From: Labrenzia sp. CE80
GTDB taxonomy: Bacteria > Pseudomonadota > Alphaproteobacteria > Rhizobiales > Stappiaceae
Assembly: GCF_009650605.1 (NCBI RefSeq)
Contig: NZ_WAJT01000001.1
Span: 806,001-870,000, forward strand
Direction: 5' to 3'
DNA length: 64,000 bases
The translations under genes and the position numbers were made by a program. The notes under the pieces were generated by a model. That model worked only from the letters and a program-made list of their open reading frames with translations. It was not told where the DNA came from and ran no database searches. Shown here piece by piece: positions 16,729-25,391 of the stretch. Each line of letters begins with the position of its first letter. Position 1 is the stretch's first letter.

Positions 16729-18621
16729 ATGACCGACAATGACACTTCTGATCTGTCCTGGGATGAGTGGGACGAACTGGTTCGTCCGACCGAGGAAGAA
16801 ACCGAATTCGACCAGGTGGTCGCTTCCGGTCTGTCCCGCCGAGGTCTTCTGAGCGGCCTGGTGGCCTTTGGCTCCGGCGCTGCCGTCATGGGCCTTGGCA
16901 CAGGCGCAAGCCTGCTGAATTCCACAGCGGTTCAAGCTGCCGGCCGCTTCGGCTTTTCTCCAGTTGGCATTGCAACCGATGCAACAGTTCATGTTCCCGA
17001 GGGCTACACCTGGGACATTCTGGTCAGATGGGGCGACAAGCTCTTCTCCGATGCTGCTGATTTTGACCACGCGACGGGCGGCGACGTTGCCTCTTCGGAC
17101 CGCGTCTTCGGCGAAAACACCGACGGCATGGAACTCTTCGCGATCGGCGACAAGCAGATCATCGCTGTGAACAGCGAATACGTGAACCCGAAGCTGAACC
17201 TGCCGCAAAATCAAGACGGCAAGCCGACCTCAGCTGACGATGTTCTGAAGCTCCAGAACCTGCAGGGCGTGACGGTCATGGAAGTGGCGGAAGAGGGCGG
17301 CGACTGGCACGTTGTTGTCGACAGCCCGTTCAACCGTCGCATCACCCACAACACGCGAATGAAGATCTCGGGCCCGGCTGCAGGTCATGACCTGTTGAAG
17401 ACCGAGGCAGATCCTTCGGGAACCGAGTCGCTCGGCACATACAACAACTGCGGCGCCGGCAAGACGCCCTGGGGCACGTATCTGACCTGCGAAGAAAACT
17501 TCAACGGCTACTTCGGCTCCACGGACGCCGATCTCGAGCTGCCGGCTGACTTCAAGCGTTACGGTATCGGCGTTGAGAGCCGCTACGACTACGAAAAGTT
17601 CGATGGGCGTTTCGATATCTCCAAGAACATCAACGAACCGCGCCGTGCTGGTTACATCGTTGAGATCGATCCGGCCAACCCGGATGCCACGCCTGTCAAG
17701 CGCACTGCGCTTGGCCGCTTCAAGCATGAAAACGCAGCTTGCACCGTCGCGCGTGACGGACGGGTCATTGTTTACATGGGCGATGATGAACGCGGTGAGT
17801 TTCTCTACAAGTTCGTCTCTAAGGGTGTTTATGTTCCTGGCGCTTCCACAGACGGGCTTTTGGATGAGGGCACGCTTTACGTTGCCAAGTTCTCCGACGA
17901 CGGCAATGGCGAATGGCTTGCGCTGACCGAAGAGACGACCGGCATGCCTCAGGCCGAGATCTGCATCTACAGCCGTCTCGCCGCTTCCAAGGTTGGTGCA
18001 ACCACCATGGACCGCCCGGAGTGGGTGGCCGTGAACCCGGTTGCTGTCGAGGCTTACTGCGCTCTGACCAACAACAAGAACCGCGGCGTCAAGACCAATG
18101 CAGGCGGTGATGAAACACCGGTCGGTGGTCCGAACCCGCGTGAGAAGAACAACTACGGCCAGATCGTTCGCTGGTACCCGGAAAATGACGATCACGTCTC
18201 CAGCAGCTTCAAGTGGGACCTGTTTGTCATGGCCGGCAACCCGGACGTCCATGGCGACAGCCCGTACTCCGGTTCGTCCAACATCAATTCCGGCAACATG
18301 TTCAACTCGCCTGATGGCATGATGTTCGACACGTCCGGTCTGCTCTGGATCCAGACGGACGGCGACTACAAGAACGAGGGCGATTTCGCCGGCATGGGCA
18401 ACAACCAGATGCTGGTTGGTGATCCAGCAACCGGCCAGATCGAGCGTTTCATGACTGTGCCCTACGGTGCCGAAGTGACCGGCATCACCTGGTCTGCAGA
18501 CAAGCGCACCCTGTTCGTCGGCATTCAGCACCCAGCTGCACCGTTCCCGGACGGCGAAGGCAAGCTGGCACGCTCCTGCGTGGTGGCGGTCAAGCGTGCG
18601 GACAACGCCATGATCGGCTGA
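16729..18621 (+). CDS. phoX: PhoX-family alkaline phosphatase (DUF839), Tat-exported
   Basis: Periplasmic or secreted phosphomonoesterase that releases phosphate from organic esters; characterised PhoX enzymes use calcium and iron. 630 aa from the ATG at 16729, with GAGGGAG eight bases ahead. SRRGLLSGL followed by a hydrophobic stretch is a Tat signal, preceded by an acidic N-terminal extension (WDEWDELVRPTEEETEFD). Family signatures include NNCGAGKTPWGTYLTCEEN, GRFKHENAACTV, YMGDDERGEFLYKFVS and DRPEWVAVNP. The upstream start at 16633 would run through the candidate Pho box. It is convergent with the YHS gene across a strong bidirectional terminator. Confidence 0.9.
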   Translation: MTDNDTSDLSWDEWDELVRPTEEETEFDQVVASGLSRRGLLSGLVAFGSGAAVMGLGTGASLLNSTAVQAAGRFGFSPVGIATDATVHVPEGYTWDILVRWGDKLFSDAADFDHATGGDVASSDRVFGENTDGMELFAIGDKQIIAVNSEYVNPKLNLPQNQDGKPTSADDVLKLQNLQGVTVMEVAEEGGDWHVVVDSPFNRRITHNTRMKISGPAAGHDLLKTEADPSGTESLGTYNNCGAGKTPWGTYLTCEENFNGYFGSTDADLELPADFKRYGIGVESRYDYEKFDGRFDISKNINEPRRAGYIVEIDPANPDATPVKRTALGRFKHENAACTVARDGRVIVYMGDDERGEFLYKFVSKGVYVPGASTDGLLDEGTLYVAKFSDDGNGEWLALTEETTGMPQAEICIYSRLAASKVGATTMDRPEWVAVNPVAVEAYCALTNNKNRGVKTNAGGDETPVGGPNPREKNNYGQIVRWYPENDDHVSSSFKWDLFVMAGNPDVHGDSPYSGSSNINSGNMFNSPDGMMFDTSGLLWIQTDGDYKNEGDFAGMGNNQMLVGDPATGQIERFMTVPYGAEVTGITWSADKRTLFVGIQHPAAPFPDGEGKLARSCVVAVKRADNAMIG

Positions 18622-18645
18622 TCAGCGAGATCATTGCTTCAATGC

Positions 18646-18675
18646 AAAACGCGCCGGGCAAGCCCGGCGCGTTTT
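18646..18675. terminator. Bidirectional intrinsic terminator
   Basis: Fourteen-base perfect inverted repeat beginning AAAACGCGCCGGGC with a two-base centre, ending in TTTT. The flanking A- and T-runs make it work in both directions, for phoX on the plus strand and the YHS gene on the minus strand. Confidence 0.9.
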
Positions 18676-18703
18676 GTCATCTCAGGGCAGGTTGCGCTGA
18701 AAA

Positions 18704-19189
18704 TTACCGAACGATCGGTTCTTTCAGATCTTCCGGCTTCTTGTCCTTTATGATTTCCCAGTTCAGGGTCGCGTTGGTGATGTGACCTTCGATGTCACCC
18801 TCGAAACGCTTTTGAACACCGAGGCTGTTGTTCAGGTAGAGCTTGCCATCAACGATTTTCCAGGCTTCCGGAACAACCGGGACCTTGAAGCCCATGGCTG
18901 CACCGAATGCACAATAGCCGCCATATTGCGGGGCGTATTTGGCGGGATCAGCCTCGAACTTGTCTCGGTTCTCGGCGGAAGAGAACTTCCAGGTTACGTC
19001 GTCATAAACGGCCGTGAACTCGTCAGATCCGGCAACAGGCTTGCCCTCAGTGAAATAGGCAACAGGGTCAGTGCCGCCGATGGCTGCATCGTCGGTCACG
19101 AATGTCGTGATTTCGTCAGCAAGGACAGGGCCTGCGAAAAAGGTCGAAGTCAGAACAAGGCCGGTGAGGGCTGATTTGATGAAGGTCAT
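18704..19189 (-). CDS. Secreted YHS-domain protein
   Basis: 161 aa from the ATG at 19189, with GGGAGA upstream. A Sec signal peptide (MTFIKSALTGLVLTSTFFAG, cleaved near LADE) precedes a YHS domain: GGTDPVAYFTEGKPVAGSDE, VTWKFSSAENRDKFEADPAK, YAPQYGGYCAFGAAMG. YHS proteins are often linked to metal handling; this one keeps a single Cys in the GGYCAFGA motif. No specific function is known to me. A TetR regulator lies 101 bp upstream on the same strand. Confidence 0.85.
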   Translation of the reverse strand: MTFIKSALTGLVLTSTFFAGPVLADEITTFVTDDAAIGGTDPVAYFTEGKPVAGSDEFTAVYDDVTWKFSSAENRDKFEADPAKYAPQYGGYCAFGAAMGFKVPVVPEAWKIVDGKLYLNNSLGVQKRFEGDIEGHITNATLNWEIIKDKKPEDLKEPIVR

Positions 19190-19290
19190 CTGATTACGTC
19201 TCCCAAGGGTCATATCCGAACGGCAGTGCGGGCTGCCGGCTTGCCTCCAAGAAATGCGTCTGTCTGTTTCGCTTTGCCAATCACTCCTCA

Positions 19291-19941
19291 TCACGGAAAC
19301 GGCACAGGAGCGCGATCTGGGGCGTTTTCAGTTTCTGGACGTAGATTGACGGCAGGGGACTTGGGGGCGGTGAGGCCCAGAACCAGGTGGATGGCCGCTT
19401 CAATGTCTGTCGGGCTGACCGATTGATCGCGGACATGAAGCTTGAAATAGACAAGTCCCAGCAGCAAATCGATCCGCGTTTCCATATCGGTTTCAAAGGG
19501 GGTGGCAATAAATATCTGCCGCAAGGCAAGCCGCCGCGCGTCTTCTGCATCCTGCAGCACTGCCGCAAGCTGTGGCAGGTTTTTCAGCGCGCTCACCGAC
19601 TTGACCGCACGGCCCAAAGGCGTGGCCTGAAGCGCCTGTACAAGGTCCGTCAGATAGAGGCGCAGGTCCTGGGCAACGCTGCCGCGCCGGGGCGCTGGCG
19701 GGCTGACCTTGTTCAGCGCGGAGTGCAGGCTTGCGGCGATGAGGGAGGCCTTGTCCGGCCATCGCCGGTAGACGGCCTGCTTGCTGGTGTGCGCCCGGGC
19801 CGCCAACTGTGCAACGGTGGTAGCCTCAAAACCTTCTTCAGCAAGGGTGAGGAGCGCTGCATCGAGCAATGCTGTCGTCACGCGTTCAGCTTGTGGCCGT
19901 CCGCTGGCAGTTGATGGGTAGCAGGGCGATGATCCGGTCAT
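19291..19941 (-). CDS. TetR-family transcriptional regulator
   Basis: 216-aa regulator with an N-terminal HTH (LLDAALLTLAEEGFEATTVA, TSKQAVYRRWPDKASLI) and a helical ligand-binding part. The frame extends to a TTG at 19956; I use the ATG at 19941 (MTGSSPC). It is divergent from gatC with about 160 bases between. Likely targets are itself and the downstream YHS gene. The ligand is unknown. Confidence 0.85.
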   Translation of the reverse strand: MTGSSPCYPSTASGRPQAERVTTALLDAALLTLAEEGFEATTVAQLAARAHTSKQAVYRRWPDKASLIAASLHSALNKVSPPAPRRGSVAQDLRLYLTDLVQALQATPLGRAVKSVSALKNLPQLAAVLQDAEDARRLALRQIFIATPFETDMETRIDLLLGLVYFKLHVRDQSVSPTDIEAAIHLVLGLTAPKSPAVNLRPETENAPDRAPVPFP

Positions 19942-20100
19942 GGGCGCACAGTCCAAAATCGGTTATGATTGGTACCGTAATTGACTGATTTTCTCATTTC
20001 CAGCAAGGGCGGAGCTTGTTTCCCGGAACGTTTTGCGAAAAACAGGTCTCAGACAAGAGGCTCGAACCGGCCTGATTGCAATTCAAACGGAGAAAACCCC

Positions 20101-20388
20101 ATGTCCGTCGATACAGACACGGTCAAACGCGTTGCCCATCTGGCGCGCATCAAGGTCACTGACGATGCGGCCGAGCGCATGACCGGTGAGCTCAACGCCA
20201 TTCTCGGCTTCGTCGAGCAACTGGATGAAGTCAACATCGATGGCGTCGAGCCGATGACCTCTGTCGTCGAACAGACCATGAAGAAGCGCGTCGATGGCGT
20301 CACCGACGGTGGCTATGCAGCTGACGTCGTCGCCAATGCGCCCATGACGGAAGACAACTTCTTCATGGTGCCGAAAGTCGTCGAGTAA
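20101..20388 (+). CDS. gatC: Asp-tRNA(Asn)/Glu-tRNA(Gln) amidotransferase subunit C
   Basis: 95-aa subunit that stabilises GatA in the GatCAB complex, which converts misacylated Glu-tRNA(Gln) or Asp-tRNA(Asn) to the amide forms. MSVDTDTVKRVAHLARIKVT and ILGFVEQLDEVNIDGVEPM are typical. I start at the ATG at 20101 behind GGAG; a longer frame to 19981 is not conserved in character. It is followed after 13 bases by a GNAT gene and then gatA. Confidence 0.96.
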   Translation: MSVDTDTVKRVAHLARIKVTDDAAERMTGELNAILGFVEQLDEVNIDGVEPMTSVVEQTMKKRVDGVTDGGYAADVVANAPMTEDNFFMVPKVVE

Positions 20389-20401
20389 ACCGGAGCCAGC
20401 C

Positions 20402-20875
20402 GTGACCGTTGCCATTTCCATCGAGACGCCCCTGCAGGACGACATCCGTGCGCTTGTCAGCGAGTTGAGCAATCTTTTGCTCAGCCTGACGCCAGCCGAC
20501 GCCTGTCATCATCTCACTGCAGAGCAGATGGCGGGCACACAAACCACGGTGTTTGTCGCGCGCGTGGATGGAGAGGCCGCAGCTTGCGGCGCGCTTCACC
20601 GGCACGGCGACGGCATAGCGGAAGTCAAGCGCATGTACACGCGGCCCGGGTTTCAGGGGCAGGGGCTGGGCGCAAGGATCCTCGGACAGATCATCGATCT
20701 CGCCCGGAAAGAAGGCTTTCGCGAACTGGTGCTGGAAACCGGCTGGAACTACGAGGCTGCCAAGCATCTTTACGAGCGCAACGGCTTTACGCGCTGCGGC
20801 GCCATTCTCGACTATCCGGCACATGCCGAGTCCATTTTCTATTCCCGGCCGCTTTCGGCCGAAACCGAGACCTAG
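20402..20875 (+). CDS. GNAT-family N-acetyltransferase
   Basis: 157 aa with a GTG start, sitting between gatC and gatA with gaps of 13 and 3 bases, so it is transcribed and probably co-translated with them. The acetyl-CoA motif is RPGFQGQGLGARILGQIIDL, preceded by AEVKRMYT, and followed by LVLETGWNYEAAKHLYERNG typical of motif B. The substrate is unknown. Confidence 0.88.
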   Translation: MTVAISIETPLQDDIRALVSELSNLLLSLTPADACHHLTAEQMAGTQTTVFVARVDGEAAACGALHRHGDGIAEVKRMYTRPGFQGQGLGARILGQIIDLARKEGFRELVLETGWNYEAAKHLYERNGFTRCGAILDYPAHAESIFYSRPLSAETET

Positions 20876-20878
20876 ATC

Positions 20879-22363
20879 ATGACCGACCTGACCAAATTGA
20901 CCATTGCCGAAGCGCGCGAAAAGCTCGCCAACAAGGACTTTACTGCGCTGGAACTGACCGAGGCCTTTCTGGCCAACATCGAAGCCGGCAATGGTGCGAT
21001 CAATGCCTATGTCGCGGTGACTGGCGACAAGGCGCGCGAGATGGCCAAGGCCTCCGACGAAAAGCTTGCCAAGGGGGAGGGCGGAGCGCTGGAAGGCATT
21101 CCTCTCGGCATCAAGGACCTGTTTGCGACCAAGGGCGTCCATACACAGGCGTGTTCGCATATTCTCGACGGCTTCAAGCCGGTCTACGAATCCACCGTCA
21201 CCTCCAACCTGTGGGCCGATGGCGCGGTGATGCTGGGCAAGCTCAACATGGATGAGTTTGCCATGGGGTCGTCCAACGAGACTTCCTACTTCGGCAATGT
21301 GATCAATCCCTACCGCAAGAATGGCTCCAACCAGGATCTGGTTCCCGGTGGCTCTTCCGGTGGATCGGCGGCGTCTGTCGCTGCGCGCATGTGCATGGGC
21401 GCAACGGCAACGGATACGGGTGGATCCATCCGCCAGCCGGCTGCCTTCACCGGCACCGTCGGCATTAAGCCGACCTATGGCCGCTGCTCGCGCTGGGGTG
21501 TTGTCGCTTTTGCCTCCTCGCTGGATCAGGCCGGGCCGATCGCGCACACAGTTCGCGACAGCGCGATCCTTCTGAAATCCATGGCCTCTGTGGACGAAAA
21601 GGACACAACCTCGGTCGACATCGAAGTGCCGGACTATGAGGCGGCTATCGGCAAATCGGTAAAGGGATTGAAGATTGGCATTCCTGCGGAATATCGCATG
21701 GACGGAATGCCGGGTGAAATCGAAGAGCTCTGGCAGAAGGGCATCGAGTGGCTGAAGGCTGCGGGCGCGGAGATCGTCGACATTTCCCTGCCGCATACAA
21801 AATACGCGCTGCCAGCCTATTACATCGTTGCGCCGGCGGAGGCGTCTTCAAATCTTGCCCGTTACGACGGTGTTCGCTACGGCCTGCGCGTTCCAGGCAC
21901 CGACATTGCGGACATGTATGAAAACACCCGTGCCGCGGGTTTCGGCGACGAGGTCAAGCGCCGGATCCTGATCGGCACCTATGTGCTTTCGGCCGGATAT
22001 TACGATGCCTATTACCTCAAGGCACAGAAAGTCCGCAGCCTGATCAAGCGCGACTTCGACCTTGCCTGGGCCAATGGCGTCGATGCGATTCTGACACCTG
22101 CGACGCCGTCAGCCGCCTTCGGTGTTGCCGACCAGGACATGCATTCCGATCCGGTGAAGATGTACATGCAGGACGTGTTCACGGTAACGGTCAACATGGC
22201 CGGACTTCCGGGCATTTCTGTTCCGGCGGGCCTTAGCAATGAAGGACTGCCGCTGGGTCTGCAGTTGATCGGCAAGCCCTTTGACGAGAGCACGCTGTTC
22301 CAGCTCGGCTCTGTCATTGAAGACGCCGCAGGTTCCTTCGAACCTGGGAAATGGTGGGGCTGA
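20879..22363 (+). CDS. gatA: Asp-tRNA(Asn)/Glu-tRNA(Gln) amidotransferase subunit A
   Basis: 494-aa amidase-signature subunit that releases ammonia from glutamine for GatB. The Ser-cisSer-Lys triad is visible: Lys in GIPLGIKDLFATKG, the serines in PGGSSGGSAASVAA and ATDTGGSIRQPA. KPTYGRCSRWGVVAFASSLD follows the family. Normal length. An intrinsic terminator follows at 22379-22406. gatB lies about 5.9 kb downstream on the same strand. Confidence 0.97.
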   Translation: MTDLTKLTIAEAREKLANKDFTALELTEAFLANIEAGNGAINAYVAVTGDKAREMAKASDEKLAKGEGGALEGIPLGIKDLFATKGVHTQACSHILDGFKPVYESTVTSNLWADGAVMLGKLNMDEFAMGSSNETSYFGNVINPYRKNGSNQDLVPGGSSGGSAASVAARMCMGATATDTGGSIRQPAAFTGTVGIKPTYGRCSRWGVVAFASSLDQAGPIAHTVRDSAILLKSMASVDEKDTTSVDIEVPDYEAAIGKSVKGLKIGIPAEYRMDGMPGEIEELWQKGIEWLKAAGAEIVDISLPHTKYALPAYYIVAPAEASSNLARYDGVRYGLRVPGTDIADMYENTRAAGFGDEVKRRILIGTYVLSAGYYDAYYLKAQKVRSLIKRDFDLAWANGVDAILTPATPSAAFGVADQDMHSDPVKMYMQDVFTVTVNMAGLPGISVPAGLSNEGLPLGLQLIGKPFDESTLFQLGSVIEDAAGSFEPGKWWG

Positions 22364-22378
22364 TTTTGCCACGACCGG

Positions 22379-22406
22379 GGCCGCGATGTATGTCGCGGCC
22401 TTTTTT
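22379..22406 (+). terminator. Intrinsic terminator of the gatCA operon
   Basis: Eight-base stem GGCCGCGA/TCGCGGCC with a six-base loop followed directly by six T residues, just after the gatA stop. Confidence 0.9.
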
Positions 22407-22483
22407 CTGTTTGTCCTGATCTGCTCTGGCAGCATCGCCTGGGCAGATCGTCAGGTTTCGTTTTGAGCTCTTGAGACATCCGA

Positions 22484-23584
22484 ATGCACGACATTGAAAC
22501 AATGGTCATTGGCGCCGGTGTGGTCGGTCTGGCAGCGGCCCGTGCGCTGGCTCTGTCTGGCCGTGAGGTCATGGTTCTGGAGCGCCATGACCTGATCGGG
22601 TCAGAGACGAGTGCCCGCAATTCCGAAGTCATTCATGCAGGGATCTATTATCCCAAGGACAGTCTGAAGGCGCGGCTTTGCGTCGAAGGAAAGGCGCAGC
22701 TTTATGATTTCTGTGCCGCCAACGGTGTGCCTCATGAACGGATCGGCAAGCTGATTGTCGCCTGCACCGATGGGCAGGTCAGCGATCTTGAGGGCATTCG
22801 GGCGAAAGCCGAAGCCAATGGTGTGGGTGATCTGCGGTTCTTGACTGGCGCCGAGGCACAAGAGCTGGAACCGGCTCTTGCCTGCAAGGGGGCTTTGCTG
22901 TCGCCTTCAACAGGCATCATTGACAGCCACGGCTTTATGCTTGCGCTGCAAGGCGAGCTGGAAGCCAACGGCGGCCAGGTGGTTCTCAACACTGAGGTCA
23001 CCAGCGTTTCGGCGTTGGCAGACGGTGGCTTCAGTCTCAACGTGAGGTCGGACGGTGAGGACGGTTATGCAATCACCTGCCGTGAGCTGATCATTTCGGC
23101 GGGCCACGGCGCTCCTGGTCTGTCTGCCATGTTGCCGGGAACGAACCCGCCGAAGGCCTATCTGGCCAAGGGCAACTACTTCAAGCTGACAGGGAAGGCG
23201 CCGTTTTCCCAGCTGATTTATCCAGTGCCGGAGCCTGGTGGTCTTGGCGTCCATCTAACGCTGGATTTGCAACATCAAGCCCGGTTCGGCCCGGATGTGG
23301 AATGGGTCGAGAGGTTTGACTATCGGGTCGATCCGGCAAGGGGCGACGCATTTTACGCGGCGATCCGGTCTTATTGGCCGGACCTTGAAGGCGCTACCCT
23401 GGTGGCGGATTACTCCGGCATTCGGCCCAAGATCTCTGCCCAGGGCGAGGCGGCCGCTGACTTCCGCATCGATGGCCGATCCGTGCATGGGCGTGAAGGC
23501 TTGGTTGCACTCTATGGCATCGAATCTCCCGGGCTGACGGCTTCTCTCGCGATTGCTGAAGATGTCGTGAGAAGAATGCAGTGA
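22484..23584 (+). CDS. FAD-dependent oxidoreductase, L-2-hydroxyglutarate oxidase-like
   Basis: 366-aa DAO-superfamily flavoprotein. The N-terminal dinucleotide fold is clear (MVIGAGVVGLAAARALALSG, then VLERHDLIGSETSARNSEVI), followed by HAGIYYPKDSLKARLCVEGK and SPSTGIIDSHGFMLALQGEL, typical of LhgO/L2HGDH-related proteins, and a C-terminal YSGIRPKI. It probably oxidises a 2-hydroxy acid; the substrate is not proven. It stands alone, ending in a hairpin shared with the convergent yjhX-like gene. Confidence 0.87.
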   Translation: MHDIETMVIGAGVVGLAAARALALSGREVMVLERHDLIGSETSARNSEVIHAGIYYPKDSLKARLCVEGKAQLYDFCAANGVPHERIGKLIVACTDGQVSDLEGIRAKAEANGVGDLRFLTGAEAQELEPALACKGALLSPSTGIIDSHGFMLALQGELEANGGQVVLNTEVTSVSALADGGFSLNVRSDGEDGYAITCRELIISAGHGAPGLSAMLPGTNPPKAYLAKGNYFKLTGKAPFSQLIYPVPEPGGLGVHLTLDLQHQARFGPDVEWVERFDYRVDPARGDAFYAAIRSYWPDLEGATLVADYSGIRPKISAQGEAAADFRIDGRSVHGREGLVALYGIESPGLTASLAIAEDVVRRMQ

Positions 23585-23607
23585 GACAGCCGCTAAGCGG
23601 CTGTCTC
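23583..23607. terminator. Hairpin terminator between convergent genes
   Basis: Twelve-base inverted repeat GAGACAGCCGCT/AGCGGCTGTCTC, starting at the stop codon of the FAD gene and followed by TTTGGTTT. It lies between that gene and the convergent yjhX-like gene and can serve both. Confidence 0.75.
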
Positions 23608-23614
23608 TTTGGTT

Positions 23615-23872
23615 TCAGCAGTTGTTCAGCTGGGCGCGGACGCGTTTCAGACCGAGGCGGGTGATCCGGTAGGGACCTCCGGCCTTGGAGGAAATGTATC
23701 GCCTGCGCTTTAGTTTCCTGAAAAGGGCGAGATCGCATCCGCCCCAGAACCAGCCGTCACGCGTGACGGTGCTGGTTTCGACGATATGTCCACGATCGTC
23801 CTTTTCTACGAGGATACGACCGCCTTGAGCCAACAGGTGCAATGCCCGTTGCTCCGCTTTGGAGATGTCCAT
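23615..23872 (-). CDS. yjhX: YjhX-family protein (UPF0386)
   Basis: 85-aa basic protein: MDISKAEQRALHLLAQGGRI, ETSTVTRDGWFWGGCDLALF, RKLKRRRYISSKAGGPYRIT, LGLKRVRAQLNNC. This matches the pattern of E. coli YjhX, reported as the toxin of the YjhX-YjhQ pair and a topoisomerase I inhibitor. In E. coli the antitoxin YjhQ is a GNAT protein; here no GNAT is adjacent (the nearest are at 20402 and 33903), so a complete toxin-antitoxin pair is not shown. Confidence 0.85.
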   Translation of the reverse strand: MDISKAEQRALHLLAQGGRILVEKDDRGHIVETSTVTRDGWFWGGCDLALFRKLKRRRYISSKAGGPYRITRLGLKRVRAQLNNC

Positions 23873-24076
23873 TGGGTGTGAAGTCTTTTGAAATGCGCGT
23901 AAAAAACCGTTCGCTGCAGCAGGCGCATGCGGCGTGGTGTCTCACTTGACCCGATCAACATATGACCGGGCTTTATCGGGCCTCTCGGCGAAAGCGCATA
24001 AAAACTCCAAAAGATTACGATGCTAACTTAAGAACGTCTGAGGTTTTTGCAATCAGAAACGTGCTTGTCGTGCAGC

Positions 24077-24334
24077 TTAGCTGCTTTCCGCCGGCCAGTA
24101 GCCATTTTCGGAATTTCTGGTCACAGGGAAGGTCTCGACATCATCGGAGCAGCATCTGGCGCAATGCAGGGAGGCTGCGATCTCTTTCACGCAGGTTTCG
24201 GGCGGAAAGCGGTGTGTCGCCATATAACGGAATCGGCTGCAATAATTGCACTTCAGACCGAGGCGCTGATCTTTCTTACCAAGATCTGCGATGGTTAGGT
24301 CTTCGGAAGAGCTGGGTTTGATTTTCTGAAGCAT
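24077..24334 (-). CDS. Small zinc-ribbon-like protein of unknown function
   Basis: 85 aa from the ATG at 24334; the frame continues upstream to a TTG at 24412 through AT-rich DNA. Two CxxC pairs (LKCNYCSRFR and LHCARCCSDD) about 27 residues apart, with arginines after the first and ETFPVTR after the second, look like a zinc ribbon. Small proteins of this layout are frequent in Hyphomicrobiales but I know no function. It is flanked by AT-rich gaps of about 200 bases on both sides, and its 5' part has lower GC than its neighbours. Confidence 0.6.
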   Translation of the reverse strand: MLQKIKPSSSEDLTIADLGKKDQRLGLKCNYCSRFRYMATHRFPPETCVKEIAASLHCARCCSDDVETFPVTRNSENGYWPAESS

Positions 24335-24620
24335 GTTGTGTTTTTCTAATTTGATTAAATAATCATCAAAAATACTAATTTCTATGATATCACTAATCGA
24401 TAACTTGTTCAATTTTTATTTGTATTAATTTTCTGAAATTCTAGATCTGCCATATCCACCCCTGTAATATTTCTGCGTATTTCTTATTCTTCTGACGCGA
24501 GGTCTGTTCATTCGAGATGAACGAGCAGGTTATACTGGATTTTCGCGTCTGATATCAGTCTTGCTCTCTGGCCGCAAATCGCCGCTCGCATTCGGCTTCC
24601 GCTCAAGCTAAACAGACCGC

Positions 24621-24920
24621 ATGTTGACACTTTCTGACACATGGCTGGATCTGTTCGGCTTGGCTGGCTTTCTCAACCCGCTTGCGCTCATCATTGGCGC
24701 TGGTATGGGGTGGCGTGCAGATCAGGTTTCCAAGATCGCGATCGCAGGCTTTGCAGGAGCGATTCTTTCGCTTTTCATTGAAACGGCCTGGAACTTCACA
24801 GGGCTGCCGACACCGATCCCCCATGATGCTGGTGCGCTTGCCATGTTGCCCTTTAGGTTTATAGGGGCAGCCGCCGTCGCAGGGATTGCCTATTTCATTG
24901 CAAGTCAGCGCAAGCGGTAG
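24621..24920 (+). CDS. Small membrane protein of unknown function
   Basis: 99 aa with three hydrophobic segments: FGLAGFLNPLALIIGAGMGW, IAIAGFAGAILSLFIETAWN and a C-terminal FRFIGAAAVAGIAYFIA, ending in a basic SQRKR. No clear Shine-Dalgarno precedes the ATG, so the start is uncertain. It is convergent with the DUF6455 gene, ten bases apart. No family is recognised. Confidence 0.6.
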   Translation: MLTLSDTWLDLFGLAGFLNPLALIIGAGMGWRADQVSKIAIAGFAGAILSLFIETAWNFTGLPTPIPHDAGALAMLPFRFIGAAAVAGIAYFIASQRKR

Positions 24921-24930
24921 CGATTTAACA

Positions 24931-25182
24931 CTAGTTCTGCATCCAATCTTTGAACAAAGCAGCGTTGGGGCAGTCCTCGAATGGGGCGGTTGCACCAGCC
25001 GCGTTTTCCTGAAGCCACTTTGCGCACTGGCTGGTGTGTGAACAGCTCATGCAGCGGCTTGCAGCCGTTCGTAGCTCGCCTTCGAGGCATTTGCCGCGCG
25101 CCTCTGGATCCATTGCGCCGATGGTTTCCAGCATCTGGCCCATAAGGCTGGCCCGCTCGTTCATCTTGTTCATCCAGTTCAT
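24931..25182 (-). CDS. DUF6455-type small cysteine protein
   Basis: 83 aa with a strong Shine-Dalgarno (GGAGAGG) ahead of the ATG at 25182. LRTAASRCMSCSHTSQCAKW and ATAPFEDCPNAALF show the spaced cysteines of the DUF6455 family, common as short stand-alone genes in alphaproteobacteria. No activity is known. Four regularly spaced cysteines suggest metal binding. Confidence 0.75.
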   Translation of the reverse strand: MNWMNKMNERASLMGQMLETIGAMDPEARGKCLEGELRTAASRCMSCSHTSQCAKWLQENAAGATAPFEDCPNAALFKDWMQN

Positions 25183-25391
25183 GGCGCGCCTCTCCCGTTG
25201 CGTCTTTTCAATCTGGGTGTTTCTGCCGTCCAGATGCCCAATATGCCGGACTATGGGATCCGACGGCCAATTGGTCGTTGATCCCTGTCAAAGGGGAGTG
25301 GATGGCAGCCGGTCTTTTCCTGCTGTTAGGAATCTCTGGTAGGGTAGGGCTCTTGTTCGGCGGTCGTGCCGACATCACGGAAGAGTGAGCC

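Noticed and set aside
20363..21796. 477-codon minus-strand frame over gatA
   Set aside because: Antisense to gatA, whose active-site serines and lysine are intact; low-complexity composition.
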